Below are positions 51,249 through 58,634 of a stretch of 64,000 bases of DNA, piece by piece. This DNA is from Halobacteriovorax sp. HLS. GTDB lineage: Bacteria; Bdellovibrionota; Bacteriovoracia; Bacteriovoracales; Bacteriovoracaceae. Made by a program: the position numbers and the translations under genes. Each line of letters begins with the position of its first letter. Within the stretch, counting starts at the first letter, position 1. The notes under the pieces are model-generated. The model was not told where the DNA came from. It did no database searches and saw nothing but the letters and a program-made list of their open reading frames with translations. The stretch covers positions 124,001-188,000 of the forward strand of contig NZ_QOCL01000002.1 in NCBI RefSeq assembly GCF_004006665.1. The letters run 5' to 3'.

Positions 51249-53057
51249 CTATTTAGATTCTTTTTTTATAATAACTTTATCAATTTTAGAGTTAAAGATA
51301 TCTTGCGCCTGTACTATAAGAGGGTTATTCAAGATATCATTCTTCTGTCTATCTTCTTCTTTATCCTCTAACATCTGCTTAATCTCTGCTTTAGACTTAA
51401 AGTCAGTCTCAATTGCATCCTCATTACCAACAAGCTCCAAAACAATAGTAACATTCTTTTCTTCAACATTAAAAAAATCACAAACCTGTGATGTAAGCTT
51501 TTTGAAAGCTTCTGCTTCTTTTAAATAATCAAGAAAAACCTTACTTGTTTCAGGAAAACCAATATCAATAACAACTGTGCTTTCTGTGACAGTCAGTGGA
51601 TTAATAATATTACCTTGCTCAAGGTTAGAAGCAGCAGCTGGCGACACTTTAAATAAGTAAGCTAAAAAACCGTCCCATGATCGAGGCAGATCCTGAACAG
51701 ACTTTTCTCTTAATAATTCTTCTGATTTAGTAACTGAATCAAGAGTCTCATCGACCTGAACAGGAATACTTTCATTTGAATCGAGAACCTTAGACAGCTC
51801 TTCAAAGTTAACCGCAGGCCCTTCATCCTGCCTATCTTCTTCAACTATCACCTCAGCAGGTTTAACTTCTATAGTCTCAGAAGGAGGACTCTCTATTACG
51901 TCCTCAATAACTTCTACTTTTTCTTCATTTGCACTGGAGTTAATTATCGTTTTTTTTTTTACGATTTCTTCTTCTTGAAAAAAAGAATTTCGAAGCGCTA
52001 TTTTTACAAGAGCAACTTCAGTGGCCCTTTCTGGAGAAAGAGACGCCAACGTCCAAATAATATCTTTAGAAATGGACTCGTAAATCCAAAAGATTTCACC
52101 TGGCTGCAAAGAACTACTATTTGCAGCAGGCCATCTCGATTTTATATTTTCTTCATTATCTACCTGAGAAATAAAGAGATAGAATTCATCAAGCAGAGAA
52201 TAACAAATATTTTTTGCTGAAACATTTTCATTTAACAAATCATTATAAAGCTTACTTAAACTTACTCTGTCACCATTAATGATAAAAGTTACCATATCTA
52301 TAATAGCAGAGGTTTTAGCAAGACCTAAAGCGTACGATACGCTTTGCTCAGTTATAACTCCATCCTCAGAAAAACTAAGAACTTGATCTAATAGAGATAA
52401 AGAGTCTCTAACCGAACCTTTACCTTGAGCACTTATTTGAGAAATAATTTTATCATCTTCAAACTTTATGCCTTCTTCTGTTGCAATATGTTTTAGATGG
52501 ACCGAAAGATCTTTAACAGTTGCATTGCGAAAATCGAATCTCTGACATCTTGAAAGGACAGTTCCTAATAACTTCTCAGGCTCAGTTGTTGCCAGTATAA
52601 AAATAGCGTGAGCAGGTGGCTCCTCAAGAGTTTTTAAAAGTGCATTAAATGCGCTCGTTGAGAGCATATGAACTTCATCAATTATATAAATTTTGTATTT
52701 TCCAGACGTGGGAAGATATTGAATATTTCCAATCAGGTCTCTAATGTCGTCTACACTATTGTTAGAAGCACCATCAATTTCTACAATATTCATAGAAGTT
52801 GTGCTTTCAAAGTCCAAACAACTTGGACATTCTCCACAGGGATTAGAGTCTTCACGCTTATTTTCACACCTAATTGCTTTAGCAAAAATTCGTGCTACAG
52901 ATGTTTTCCCAATTCCTCTAGTTCCAGACAAAATATAGGCATGCCCGAGCTTATCTCTTGATAAAGCATTTTGAAGAGAGCGTGTTATATGAGACTGACC
53001 TATAACATCTTGAAATCTCTTTGGGCGCCACTTTCTAGCTAGAACCTGATACGACAT
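51249..53057 (-). CDS. dnaX: DNA polymerase III gamma/tau subunit
   Basis: 602 residues as read in frame. Walker A GTRGIGKT (45-52), a Cys4 zinc site (Cys64, 74, 77, 80), Walker B IYIIDEVHML, sensor 1 IFILATTEPEKL and sensor 2 GSVRDSLSLLDQ, then domain III to about residue 365. Residues 367-369 are three Lys encoded by an 11-A run. Beyond it lie a low-complexity linker (EVIEDVIESPPSETIEVKPA) and a tau-type C-terminal domain (about 445-540). A slip of one base either way on the A run would truncate the product at about 370 residues, giving a gamma form. It is preceded by the SRP RNA gene. Confidence 0.95.
   Translation of the reverse strand: MSYQVLARKWRPKRFQDVIGQSHITRSLQNALSRDKLGHAYILSGTRGIGKTSVARIFAKAIRCENKREDSNPCGECPSCLDFESTTSMNIVEIDGASNNSVDDIRDLIGNIQYLPTSGKYKIYIIDEVHMLSTSAFNALLKTLEEPPAHAIFILATTEPEKLLGTVLSRCQRFDFRNATVKDLSVHLKHIATEEGIKFEDDKIISQISAQGKGSVRDSLSLLDQVLSFSEDGVITEQSVSYALGLAKTSAIIDMVTFIINGDRVSLSKLYNDLLNENVSAKNICYSLLDEFYLFISQVDNEENIKSRWPAANSSSLQPGEIFWIYESISKDIIWTLASLSPERATEVALVKIALRNSFFQEEEIVKKKTIINSSANEEKVEVIEDVIESPPSETIEVKPAEVIVEEDRQDEGPAVNFEELSKVLDSNESIPVQVDETLDSVTKSEELLREKSVQDLPRSWDGFLAYLFKVSPAAASNLEQGNIINPLTVTESTVVIDIGFPETSKVFLDYLKEAEAFKKLTSQVCDFFNVEEKNVTIVLELVGNEDAIETDFKSKAEIKQMLEDKEEDRQKNDILNNPLIVQAQDIFNSKIDKVIIKKESK
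51950..51960 (-). other. A11 slippery run in dnaX (probable programmed slippage site)
   Basis: On the coding strand, 11 consecutive A follow GT in codon 366. With one extra A (or a -1 ribosomal shift) the frame reads Lys-Lys-Lys-Asn-Asp-Asn-stop. With one A fewer (or +1) it reads Lys-Lys-Lys-Arg-stop. Both give a 370-372 residue protein ending after domain III. This resembles the transcriptional slippage of Thermus dnaX (a run of nine A) more than the A AAA AAG ribosomal shift of E. coli; I did not find a clear downstream stimulatory hairpin. Confidence 0.75.
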
Positions 53058-53142
53058 GGAACTTCCATTTTAATAAAGTTTTTCAAGTTTAAAGGTAATG
53101 AAATTATAAGGCTTAGGCAATGAAAAATGCCCAAATGAAGCT

Positions 53143-53249
53143 AAAGCGGCAGCCCACCCCTACGACACAACGTACCATAAGTTACCGTTGCTTCGTTCCC
53201 GACCTGGCGGAGTTCACCATGAATACGTTTGCCAAGGGGCAGACTACCG
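53143..53249 (-). ncRNA. ffs: Signal recognition particle RNA (4.5S type)
   Basis: The minus strand holds the conserved SRP apical loop: CCAGGTCGGGAACGAAGC, with GGAA tetraloop closed by G-C and followed by AACGG, matching the CAGGTCnGGAAnGAAGCAG consensus. The outer stem pairs CGGTAGTCTGCCCC (about 53236-53249) with GGGGTGGGCTGCCG (53147-53160). About 107 bases, of the small bacterial type without an Alu domain. It guides Ffh to signal sequences. It lies just upstream of dnaX, as in many bacteria. The 3' end is approximate. Confidence 0.85.
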
Positions 53250-53254
53250 ACGCC

Positions 53255-53283
53255 ATCATATTTTTATATTAACTTAATGTCAA
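53255..53283 (-). promoter_or_regulatory. Strong sigma70 promoter of SRP RNA
   Basis: On the minus strand: TTGACA (53278-53283), a 17-base spacer, TATGAT (53255-53260). The expected start point is about 53247-53249, exactly at the first base of the SRP outer stem. It may also drive dnaX-ybaB-recR-mglA by readthrough, as no terminator was seen between the RNA and dnaX. Confidence 0.85.
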
Positions 53284-53332
53284 TTTGAGTTTTTTCTACC
53301 ACTTTTATTCAATTATGAACTAAAATAATTTT

Positions 53333-53716
53333 ATGGATAAACTAATAAAAATACTTATTGCTGATGATGAACCTGAGGTTCTGAACTTAATCGAAGATTG
53401 CCTACTTGATGAATTTAAAGGGGCAAAGACCACTAAGGCCAAAGATGGGCTTGAAGCATATCATTATGCAATGACAATGGAGTATGATCTTATAATCTCA
53501 GATCATAAAATGCCATTTTGTACAGGACTAGACTTCGTTACTAAAATTAAATCTACCACTAATACGAATTCAGAAACACCTGTTATTTTTGTCTCAGGAT
53601 ATATTCCAGAAATTGAAGAAGGGTTATCTGTTTCCGAAGGAATTCTTTATATCGATAAACCTTTTACCAATGAAAGACTAACGAAATTTTGTAAAATGCT
53701 ATTAAATAAAAAATAG
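53333..53716 (+). CDS. Single-domain response regulator
   Basis: 127-residue receiver domain only. Acidic pair DDE (11-13), phospho-acceptor Asp57 (LIISDHKMP), Ser in VIFVSGY and Lys in YIDKPF are in place. No output domain, so it would act through protein contacts. No kinase gene is next to it. It faces the SRP RNA promoter region divergently and is followed by tRNA-Ser on the opposite strand. Confidence 0.85.
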   Translation: MDKLIKILIADDEPEVLNLIEDCLLDEFKGAKTTKAKDGLEAYHYAMTMEYDLIISDHKMPFCTGLDFVTKIKSTTNTNSETPVIFVSGYIPEIEEGLSVSEGILYIDKPFTNERLTKFCKMLLNKK

Positions 53717-53718
53717 AA

Positions 53719-53806
53719 TGGCGGAGAACAAGGGATTCGAACCCTCGAAACGTTGCCGTTTACACGCTTTCCAAGCGTGCGCCTTCGACCACTCGGCCAA
53801 TTCTCC
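53719..53806 (-). tRNA. tRNA-Ser (anticodon GGA)
   Basis: 88 bases including encoded CCA. Acceptor GGAGAAT/GTTCTCC, D arm TGGCCGAGTGGTC, anticodon stem ACGCT with loop TTGGAAA giving anticodon GGA, long variable arm (TAAACGGCAACGTTT) typical of Ser, and T arm GAGGGTTCGAATCCCTT. Reads UCC/UCU. Confidence 0.95.
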
Positions 53807-53820
53807 GCAATTGAAGTTAA

Positions 53821-53849
53821 AATGTAACTCACGTTTAAATAAATGTCAC
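53821..53849 (-). promoter_or_regulatory. Sigma70 promoter of tRNA-Ser(GGA)
   Basis: On the minus strand GTGACA (53844-53849), 17-base spacer, TACATT (53821-53826), 15 bases before the tRNA 5' end. Confidence 0.55.
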
Positions 53850-53856
53850 ATATAAG

Positions 53857-54213
53857 TTAAGAAATTGATTGAATTAATTCTTCAATTTTTGAGATATCTT
53901 CAATTGGCTTATTTAGAATAAAAAGTGCTCCAGCATCAATAGATTGATTCGGATGCTCTAAAGAGCTGCCTGGAGAAGTCATTGCGATAACTGGAATATA
54001 AGGCTTAATCTCTTTAAGCTTTTTAATAAATTCGATTCCACTCATCTCCGGTAAATTTAAATCAGTCATTACAAGATCAAAGTCTTGAGCTTCTAAATAT
54101 ATTAGTGCGTCTTCAGCATCTCCACATTCTCTAATCTCTAGACCAAGCTTCGAAAGCTTAGCTACGATGATTTTTCTTTGAAAGTTCGAATCTTCAATTA
54201 GTAGTAGTTTCAT
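53857..54213 (-). CDS. Single-domain response regulator
   Basis: 118 residues, receiver only. Acidic residues ED (7-8), Asp51 (LVMTDLNLPEMSG), Thr/Ser in VIAMTSPGSS and Lys in FILNKPIED match the family. Its ATG overlaps the tadA stop by four bases (ATGA), so it is co-transcribed with tadA. No partner kinase gene is adjacent. Confidence 0.85.
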   Translation of the reverse strand: MKLLLIEDSNFQRKIIVAKLSKLGLEIRECGDAEDALIYLEAQDFDLVMTDLNLPEMSGIEFIKKLKEIKPYIPVIAMTSPGSSLEHPNQSIDAGALFILNKPIEDISKIEELIQSIS

Positions 54214-54689
54214 TCTTTAATATACGACTTGCGCTTTTCTCTAAAGAACTTTGATAAGATTTGAGAAGTTTCAAAATGCATTACTCCTCCAATTACATCA
54301 AAGTTATGGTTAAGTCTTTTGTCCTTATATAGATTGTAATTTAGACTTATTGCTCCGCCCTTAGAGTCATATGCACCAAATACAAGTCGTCCAATTCTAG
54401 ATTGAACTAGGGCACTTAGGCACATTGGACATGGCTCTAGAGTTACAAAAATAGTACAGTTATTTAATCTCCAACTTCCTTTTTTTTCGCAAGCTTCTCT
54501 AATCGCTAATATTTCTGCATGACCGCAAGGATCGTTAACGCTTTCTTTTAAATTATGGGACTGACTTAAAATGTTACCATTCTCATCTACAACCAATGCA
54601 CCGATTGGAACTTCATCAACCCCATAGGCCTTATAAGCTTCATCTATGGCCTTTGACATCAACCACTCATAATCCTTAAAATTATGCAT
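54210..54689 (-). CDS. tadA: tRNA adenosine(34) deaminase
   Basis: About 159 residues from the ATG at 54689, six bases after AAAGG; a TTG two codons earlier is possible. Zinc/catalytic motifs GHAEILAIREAC (His57, Glu59) and EPCPMCLSALVQSRIGRLVFGAYD (Cys87, Cys90). TadA changes A34 to inosine in tRNA-Arg(ACG), a gene for which lies 4 kb away at 58149. C-terminal helices (SQILSKFFREKRKSYIKE) are normal. Confidence 0.94.
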   Translation of the reverse strand: MHNFKDYEWLMSKAIDEAYKAYGVDEVPIGALVVDENGNILSQSHNLKESVNDPCGHAEILAIREACEKKGSWRLNNCTIFVTLEPCPMCLSALVQSRIGRLVFGAYDSKGGAISLNYNLYKDKRLNHNFDVIGGVMHFETSQILSKFFREKRKSYIKE

Positions 54690-55419
54690 TATCAACCTTT
54701 TTCGTAAATCTCTTTTTACTCTTTGCTATCTTTTCTCTTTTCCAAAATGTATAGAACTCATCATAACTTTTCTCAGAGTATTCTTCATTAAATATAAACT
54801 TAACTCCATGCGAGCTCGGCCTACCAAGCGAATATTGTCTACGGCTCATTATTTCCACCAAAAAAGTAAAATTTTGAATACCATTATCCGCATGGATTTT
54901 AACATTTGTTCCAACTTCTAAGTTTTTAAAAGCAGATAAACATCCAGCACCTCTTCTAAGATCGGTCAATCTAGCTTCTGACTCAAGCTCATCACAGTAC
55001 AATTTAACTTTAAGATCATCTCTATATCTAAAATCATATTCCCACCAACTAACTCGAGGATAGTAAATAGGTGAAAGAAGGATATACATCTGTACAAATA
55101 GAATGATCATCGCAACGAGGTAGAGATAGAACACTTGTAAATTAGACTGATTAGCAACTACACAATAAAGGTTATAGCTTAAGTACAGAGCAAGCCCTGC
55201 TGAAAAGGTCCAAAAAGAATAATAAAGATCTGCTAATGTTTTAAAGTATAATTTATAGAACAAAAGACCCATCAGAATTCTTAAACACATTGTAATGATT
55301 TTAAAATCAAGTATTCCTTCAGCAACAAAGGCCAACATAAGAATAGAAAAGTGCCCCCATTGCAGTAAATGTACTCTATCAATATCTTGGCGAATTTTTA
55401 AATTAGATAAATCGATCAT
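54682..55419 (-). CDS. Membrane protein with PilZ-like C-terminal domain
   Basis: 245 residues. Four or so hydrophobic segments between residues 15 and 120 are followed by a soluble domain: RYRDDLKVKLYCDELESEARLTDLRRGAGCLSAFKNLEVGTNVKI, where Arg-x-Arg and DLRRGAG are in the places of the PilZ RxxxR and DxSxxG motifs, and SSHGVKFIF closes the barrel. The motif is degenerate, so c-di-GMP binding is uncertain. The gene overlaps tadA slightly. The Lys/Arg-rich tail KREKIAKSKKRFTKK is cytosolic. Confidence 0.6.
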   Translation of the reverse strand: MIDLSNLKIRQDIDRVHLLQWGHFSILMLAFVAEGILDFKIITMCLRILMGLLFYKLYFKTLADLYYSFWTFSAGLALYLSYNLYCVVANQSNLQVFYLYLVAMIILFVQMYILLSPIYYPRVSWWEYDFRYRDDLKVKLYCDELESEARLTDLRRGAGCLSAFKNLEVGTNVKIHADNGIQNFTFLVEIMSRRQYSLGRPSSHGVKFIFNEEYSEKSYDEFYTFWKREKIAKSKKRFTKKVDNA

Positions 55420-55506
55420 ATATAAGTCCTTTATAATATTATCTTAATATTTAGCATTTTTACCAAGGATGAGCGAATTTTACCGATAGGGAACTAAAGA
55501 GAAATT

Positions 55507-55947
55507 ATGCTGAACTTAAATTATCCACTAAACCTTGTTTTGATTGACGACGACCCTGATATGTTAGACCTGATGGAATTCTACGTTCGTAATAACAGCA
55601 ATTTTAAGGCCCATAAATTTACATCTCCAATTTTAGCGCTAGAGTTTATGAGCAATAACCAAACGGCAATTGCCATCGTCGATATTAATATGGAAGAAAT
55701 GGCCGGAGAGGTTGTTTTGCGAAAAGTAAATGAACTTGGTCATGGTACACAGGTTATCATAGCGACAGCATCAAATAACTTATTAACCTTTACCGCGTGC
55801 TTTCATGAGAAAGCGACTGGCTTTATATTTAAACCATTTACTCAAGAAAGGTTTTTAAGCACAATTGAAAGTGCTCACACGTGTATCAAATCGTGGCACG
55901 ATATATTCATTGAAATGATGAAAAGAAAACACAAAAACAGTGCTTAA
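55507..55947 (+). CDS. Single-domain response regulator
   Basis: 146 residues. Receiver with acidic DDD (14-16), phospho-acceptor Asp59 (AIVDINMEEM), Thr in VIIATAS and Lys in IFKPFTQ. A short C-terminal tail (CIKSWHDIFIEMMKRKHKN) could be an interaction helix. The gene converges with the Lrp gene and overlaps it by 4 bases. It is the third receiver-only gene in this 2.5 kb stretch. Confidence 0.82.
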   Translation: MLNLNYPLNLVLIDDDPDMLDLMEFYVRNNSNFKAHKFTSPILALEFMSNNQTAIAIVDINMEEMAGEVVLRKVNELGHGTQVIIATASNNLLTFTACFHEKATGFIFKPFTQERFLSTIESAHTCIKSWHDIFIEMMKRKHKNSA

Positions 55948-56408
55948 TCTAACTTCAACTCTCTATTTATTGGTGTCTCAAGGCAAATAAAGGACTCTGT
56001 GGACCTTATTTCTTCTATGGCCTGTAACTTCTTAACCAAAAAGTCATGATATCCGTCGATATCTTTAGTGATAACTTTAATAAAGAGAGCGTAGTTTCCA
56101 GTAGTATATAAGGCCTGAACTACCTCAGGAAATTTCTCTAATTTCTTAATAACTTTTGAAACAACTTTGGCGTTTACGAGATGAATTCCTAGTAGCACTT
56201 CAACACCATAGCCCAGCTTCTTGTGATTTACAGAAATGCTGCTTCCTTTGATTACACCATTCTCTCTGAGCTTCTCAACTCTCTGATGAATAGTTCCTCC
56301 AGAAACTAAACACTTTCTGGCCATATCAAGAAATGGCTTTCTAGCATCTGATTGTAATTCACTAATTATTCTCTTATCCAAACTATCAATTTCGTACTCT
56401 GAGCCCAT
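55944..56408 (-). CDS. Lrp/AsnC family transcription regulator
   Basis: 154 residues. N-terminal HTH: LDKRIISELQSDARKPFLDMARKCLVSGGTIHQRVEKLRENGVIKGSSI. The C-terminal effector domain (LGYGVEVLLGIHL, KFPEVVQALYTTGNYALFIKVITKDI) is the RAM fold that binds amino acids. It is divergent from asnB (136-base gap), so it may regulate asparagine synthesis and itself in response to asparagine or another amino acid; this is inference from position, as in other AsnC-type pairs. Confidence 0.9.
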   Translation of the reverse strand: MGSEYEIDSLDKRIISELQSDARKPFLDMARKCLVSGGTIHQRVEKLRENGVIKGSSISVNHKKLGYGVEVLLGIHLVNAKVVSKVIKKLEKFPEVVQALYTTGNYALFIKVITKDIDGYHDFLVKKLQAIEEIRSTESFICLETPINRELKLD

Positions 56409-56544
56409 TTTATCCCCTCAAAATTAACATATTCTCATAATTATAATGAAATATTAAATAATTCGCATTAATCAGAGCACCATATTGTAAATTATATAGC
56501 AAAAAGTAGAATATACCGATAAATCATATAACAAGGGGTTAGTT

Positions 56545-58146
56545 ATGTGTGGTTTTACAGCGTATTTACTTGAAGAGAATGACAAAGAAATTGCTCAACA
56601 ATACTCTTCCTATGCCAGAAGAATTGATTATCGGGGACCTGATCAGTATTCACATATTGTACTTAATCAGAAAGTAAATCTTCACTTTCAAAGGTTGGCC
56701 ATAATGGATTTATCTACAAGTGGTATGCAACCATTTATATCTAAGAGTGGTAGTGCACTTGTATGCAATGGCGAAATCTACAACTTCGAAGATCTTAAGA
56801 AAGATCTATTAAGCGATCATGAATTTCACTCTACATCTGATTGTGAGGTAATTTTACCTCTATATAAGAAAGTAGGAATAGAAAAAACATGTAAGCTACT
56901 AGATGGAGAATTTGCTTTTGTTATTTGGGATGAGGCAAAGCAAAGTTTTATAGCTGCAAGAGATCAAATTGGGATACGTCCTCTTTTCTTTGGAAAGTCA
57001 CTCATCACCAAGCAGCTTTGCTTTTCATCGGAGATCAAAGTCTTAAAAGACATGTGCGAAGAGATTTTACCATTTCCCCCTGGAAGCTATTTCGACGGCC
57101 AAAAAATAATTAAATTTGAACAAATAGAGCAAACACAAATAGATCCTACAATTGATCAATCAAAAGCTCTTTCTGGAATAAAACATCTTTTAGAGCAAGC
57201 GGTTATAAAGAGGCTCAACTCTGATGCTAAAGTAGGCTTTCTATTAAGTGGCGGTCTAGATAGCAGCCTTGTATGTGCTATCGCAGCGAAAGCCAGCAAA
57301 GGACCTATTAACACATTTGCAGTGGGCATCAAAGAAGATCCCATTGATACAAAGTATGCAAGAATAGTTGCTAAACACATTGGTTCAAACCATCATGAGT
57401 ACTTATTTTCGAAATCAGATATTTTAGAAGTTTTAAGTGATTTAATCTATAGACTCGAAACTTTTGATATAACGACAATTCGAGCATCAATTGGAATGGA
57501 TCTTATTTGTAAATACATTAGAACTAATACGGCCATTAAAGTTCTAATGACAGGTGAGTGTAGTGATGAATTATTTGGATATAAATATACTGACTTTGCA
57601 CCTAACCCAAGTGAATTTCAAAATGAAGCAATAAAGAGAATTAAAGAGTTATATATATATGATGTCCTTAGGGCCGACAGATGTATAAGCTCAAACTCAC
57701 TTGAAGCCAGGGTTCCATTTAGTGACAAAGCTTTCGTCAGATTTGTTATGAGTATACCACCGAGCTTGAAAATGAACTTTTCAGGACATGGAAAGTACCT
57801 TCTTAGGGCCGCATTTGATTTAGAGGACTATCTACCACATGAAATATTATATAGAGATAAGGCAGCATTTAGCGATGCTGTGGGACACTCCAGTGTCGAC
57901 TTCTTAAAAAGTCTAGCGGCGATGACTATTACTGATGATGAGATGAGTTGCGCGCACAAAGAGTTTCCTTACTGCACTCCTAAAAACAAAGAAGCTTATC
58001 TCTATAGGAAAATTTTCTCGACGCATTTTAAAGATCAAGAGAAATTAATTCCTCAAATATGGATGCCAAATTTAGAATGGGAAAATTGTGATGTCGAAGA
58101 CCCTTCTGCCAGAGTTCTACCTAACTATGGAAAAAGTGGTGTTTAA
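56545..58146 (+). CDS. asnB: Asparagine synthetase (glutamine-hydrolysing)
   Basis: 533 residues. Class II glutamine amidotransferase at the N-terminus with Cys2 nucleophile (MCGFTAYL), RGPD (RIDYRGPDQYSH), LHFQRLAIMDLS and CNGEIYNF. The synthetase domain carries the ATP-pyrophosphatase loop LLSGGLDSSLV (SGGLDS 235-240) and MTGECSDELFGY. Makes asparagine from aspartate, ATP and glutamine in the cytosol. GGGG ahead of ATG acts as RBS (AAGGGGTTAGTT). Divergent Lrp gene suggests regulation. Order AsnB-tRNA genes is incidental. Confidence 0.95.
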   Translation: MCGFTAYLLEENDKEIAQQYSSYARRIDYRGPDQYSHIVLNQKVNLHFQRLAIMDLSTSGMQPFISKSGSALVCNGEIYNFEDLKKDLLSDHEFHSTSDCEVILPLYKKVGIEKTCKLLDGEFAFVIWDEAKQSFIAARDQIGIRPLFFGKSLITKQLCFSSEIKVLKDMCEEILPFPPGSYFDGQKIIKFEQIEQTQIDPTIDQSKALSGIKHLLEQAVIKRLNSDAKVGFLLSGGLDSSLVCAIAAKASKGPINTFAVGIKEDPIDTKYARIVAKHIGSNHHEYLFSKSDILEVLSDLIYRLETFDITTIRASIGMDLICKYIRTNTAIKVLMTGECSDELFGYKYTDFAPNPSEFQNEAIKRIKELYIYDVLRADRCISSNSLEARVPFSDKAFVRFVMSIPPSLKMNFSGHGKYLLRAAFDLEDYLPHEILYRDKAAFSDAVGHSSVDFLKSLAAMTITDDEMSCAHKEFPYCTPKNKEAYLYRKIFSTHFKDQEKLIPQIWMPNLEWENCDVEDPSARVLPNYGKSGV

Positions 58147-58148
58147 AA

Positions 58149-58225
58149 TGGCGCACCCTGAGAGATTCGAACTCCCGACCTTCTGATTCGTAGTCAGATG
58201 CTCTATCCAGCTGAGCCAAGGGTGC
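58149..58225 (-). tRNA. tRNA-Arg (anticodon ACG)
   Basis: 77 bases with encoded CCA. Acceptor GCACCCT/AGGGTGC, D arm GGCTCAGCTGGATAGAGC, anticodon stem CTGAC with loop TACGAAT around ACG, variable loop GAAGGTC, T arm GGGAGTTCGAATCTCTC. The A34 is the expected substrate of TadA at 54210, giving inosine to read CGU, CGC and CGA. Confidence 0.95.
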
Positions 58226-58238
58226 GCAATTATCCGAT

Positions 58239-58267
58239 AAAATAACGCTTAGAAATAAGAGTGTCAA
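58239..58267 (-). promoter_or_regulatory. Sigma70 promoter of tRNA-Arg(ACG)
   Basis: On the minus strand TTGACA (58262-58267), 17-base spacer, TATTTT (58239-58244), 14 bases before the tRNA. It follows the terminator of the upstream tRNA-Ser genes, so tRNA-Arg is a separate unit. Confidence 0.8.
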
Positions 58268-58290
58268 GAAACCTGAAATATATGCCCAAA

Positions 58291-58317
58291 AATAAAAAGC
58301 CAGCTTAAAGCTGGCTT
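58291..58317 (-). terminator. Intrinsic terminator after tRNA-Ser genes
   Basis: On the minus strand GCCAGCTTTAAGCTGGC (stem GCCAGCT/AGCTGGC, 58299-58315) is followed by TTTTTATTTTT. It ends the transcript of tRNA-Ser(TGA)-tRNA-Ser(GCT). Confidence 0.85.
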
Positions 58318-58322
58318 CTTAA

Positions 58323-58413
58323 TGGCGGAGACATAGAGATTCGAACTCTAGGAACCGTCAAACGGTTCGACACCTTAGCAAGGTGCTCCCTTCGGCCACT
58401 CGGGCATGTCTCC
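58323..58413 (-). tRNA. tRNA-Ser (anticodon GCT)
   Basis: 91 bases with encoded CCA. Acceptor GGAGACA/TGTCTCC, D arm GCCCGAGTGGCC, anticodon stem CACCT with loop TGCTAA region giving GCT, long variable arm (CGAACCGTTTGACGGTTC), T arm AGAGTTCGAATCTCT. Reads AGC/AGU. Confidence 0.95.
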
Positions 58414-58445
58414 ACAGATTATCAATTTACTTAGAGAACAATAAA

Positions 58446-58533
58446 TGGCGGAGGACACAGGATTCGAACCTGCGGACCCTTTCGGGTCAATGGTTTTCAA
58501 AACCACCGCTTTCGACCACTCAGCCAATCCTCC
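58446..58533 (-). tRNA. tRNA-Ser (anticodon TGA)
   Basis: 88 bases with encoded CCA. Acceptor GGAGGAT/GTCCTCC, D arm TGGCTGAGTGGTC, anticodon loop TTTGAAA with anticodon TGA, long variable arm with GACCCGAAAGGGTC, T arm CAGGTTCGAATCCTG. Reads UCA/UCG and is followed 32 bases later by tRNA-Ser(GCT). Confidence 0.95.
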
Positions 58534-58549
58534 GCATTTAGGAATTGTC

Positions 58550-58578
58550 ATATTACGAGAAAGTTTTGAAAAATGCAA
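58550..58578 (-). promoter_or_regulatory. Sigma70-like promoter of the tRNA-Ser pair
   Basis: On the minus strand TTGCAT (58573-58578), 17-base spacer, TAATAT (58550-58555), 16 bases before the tRNA-Ser(TGA) 5' end. The -35 box is weak and the -10 is good. Confidence 0.55.
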
Positions 58579-58634
58579 TATAGATAAATACATTATCCTA
58601 AAATTTTTAAGACCACATGCGTCTTTAAATAAAA

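Noticed and set aside
52668-52961. Plus-strand frames opposite dnaX as genes
   Set aside because: Low-complexity translations without ribosome binding sites; dnaX coding is certain.
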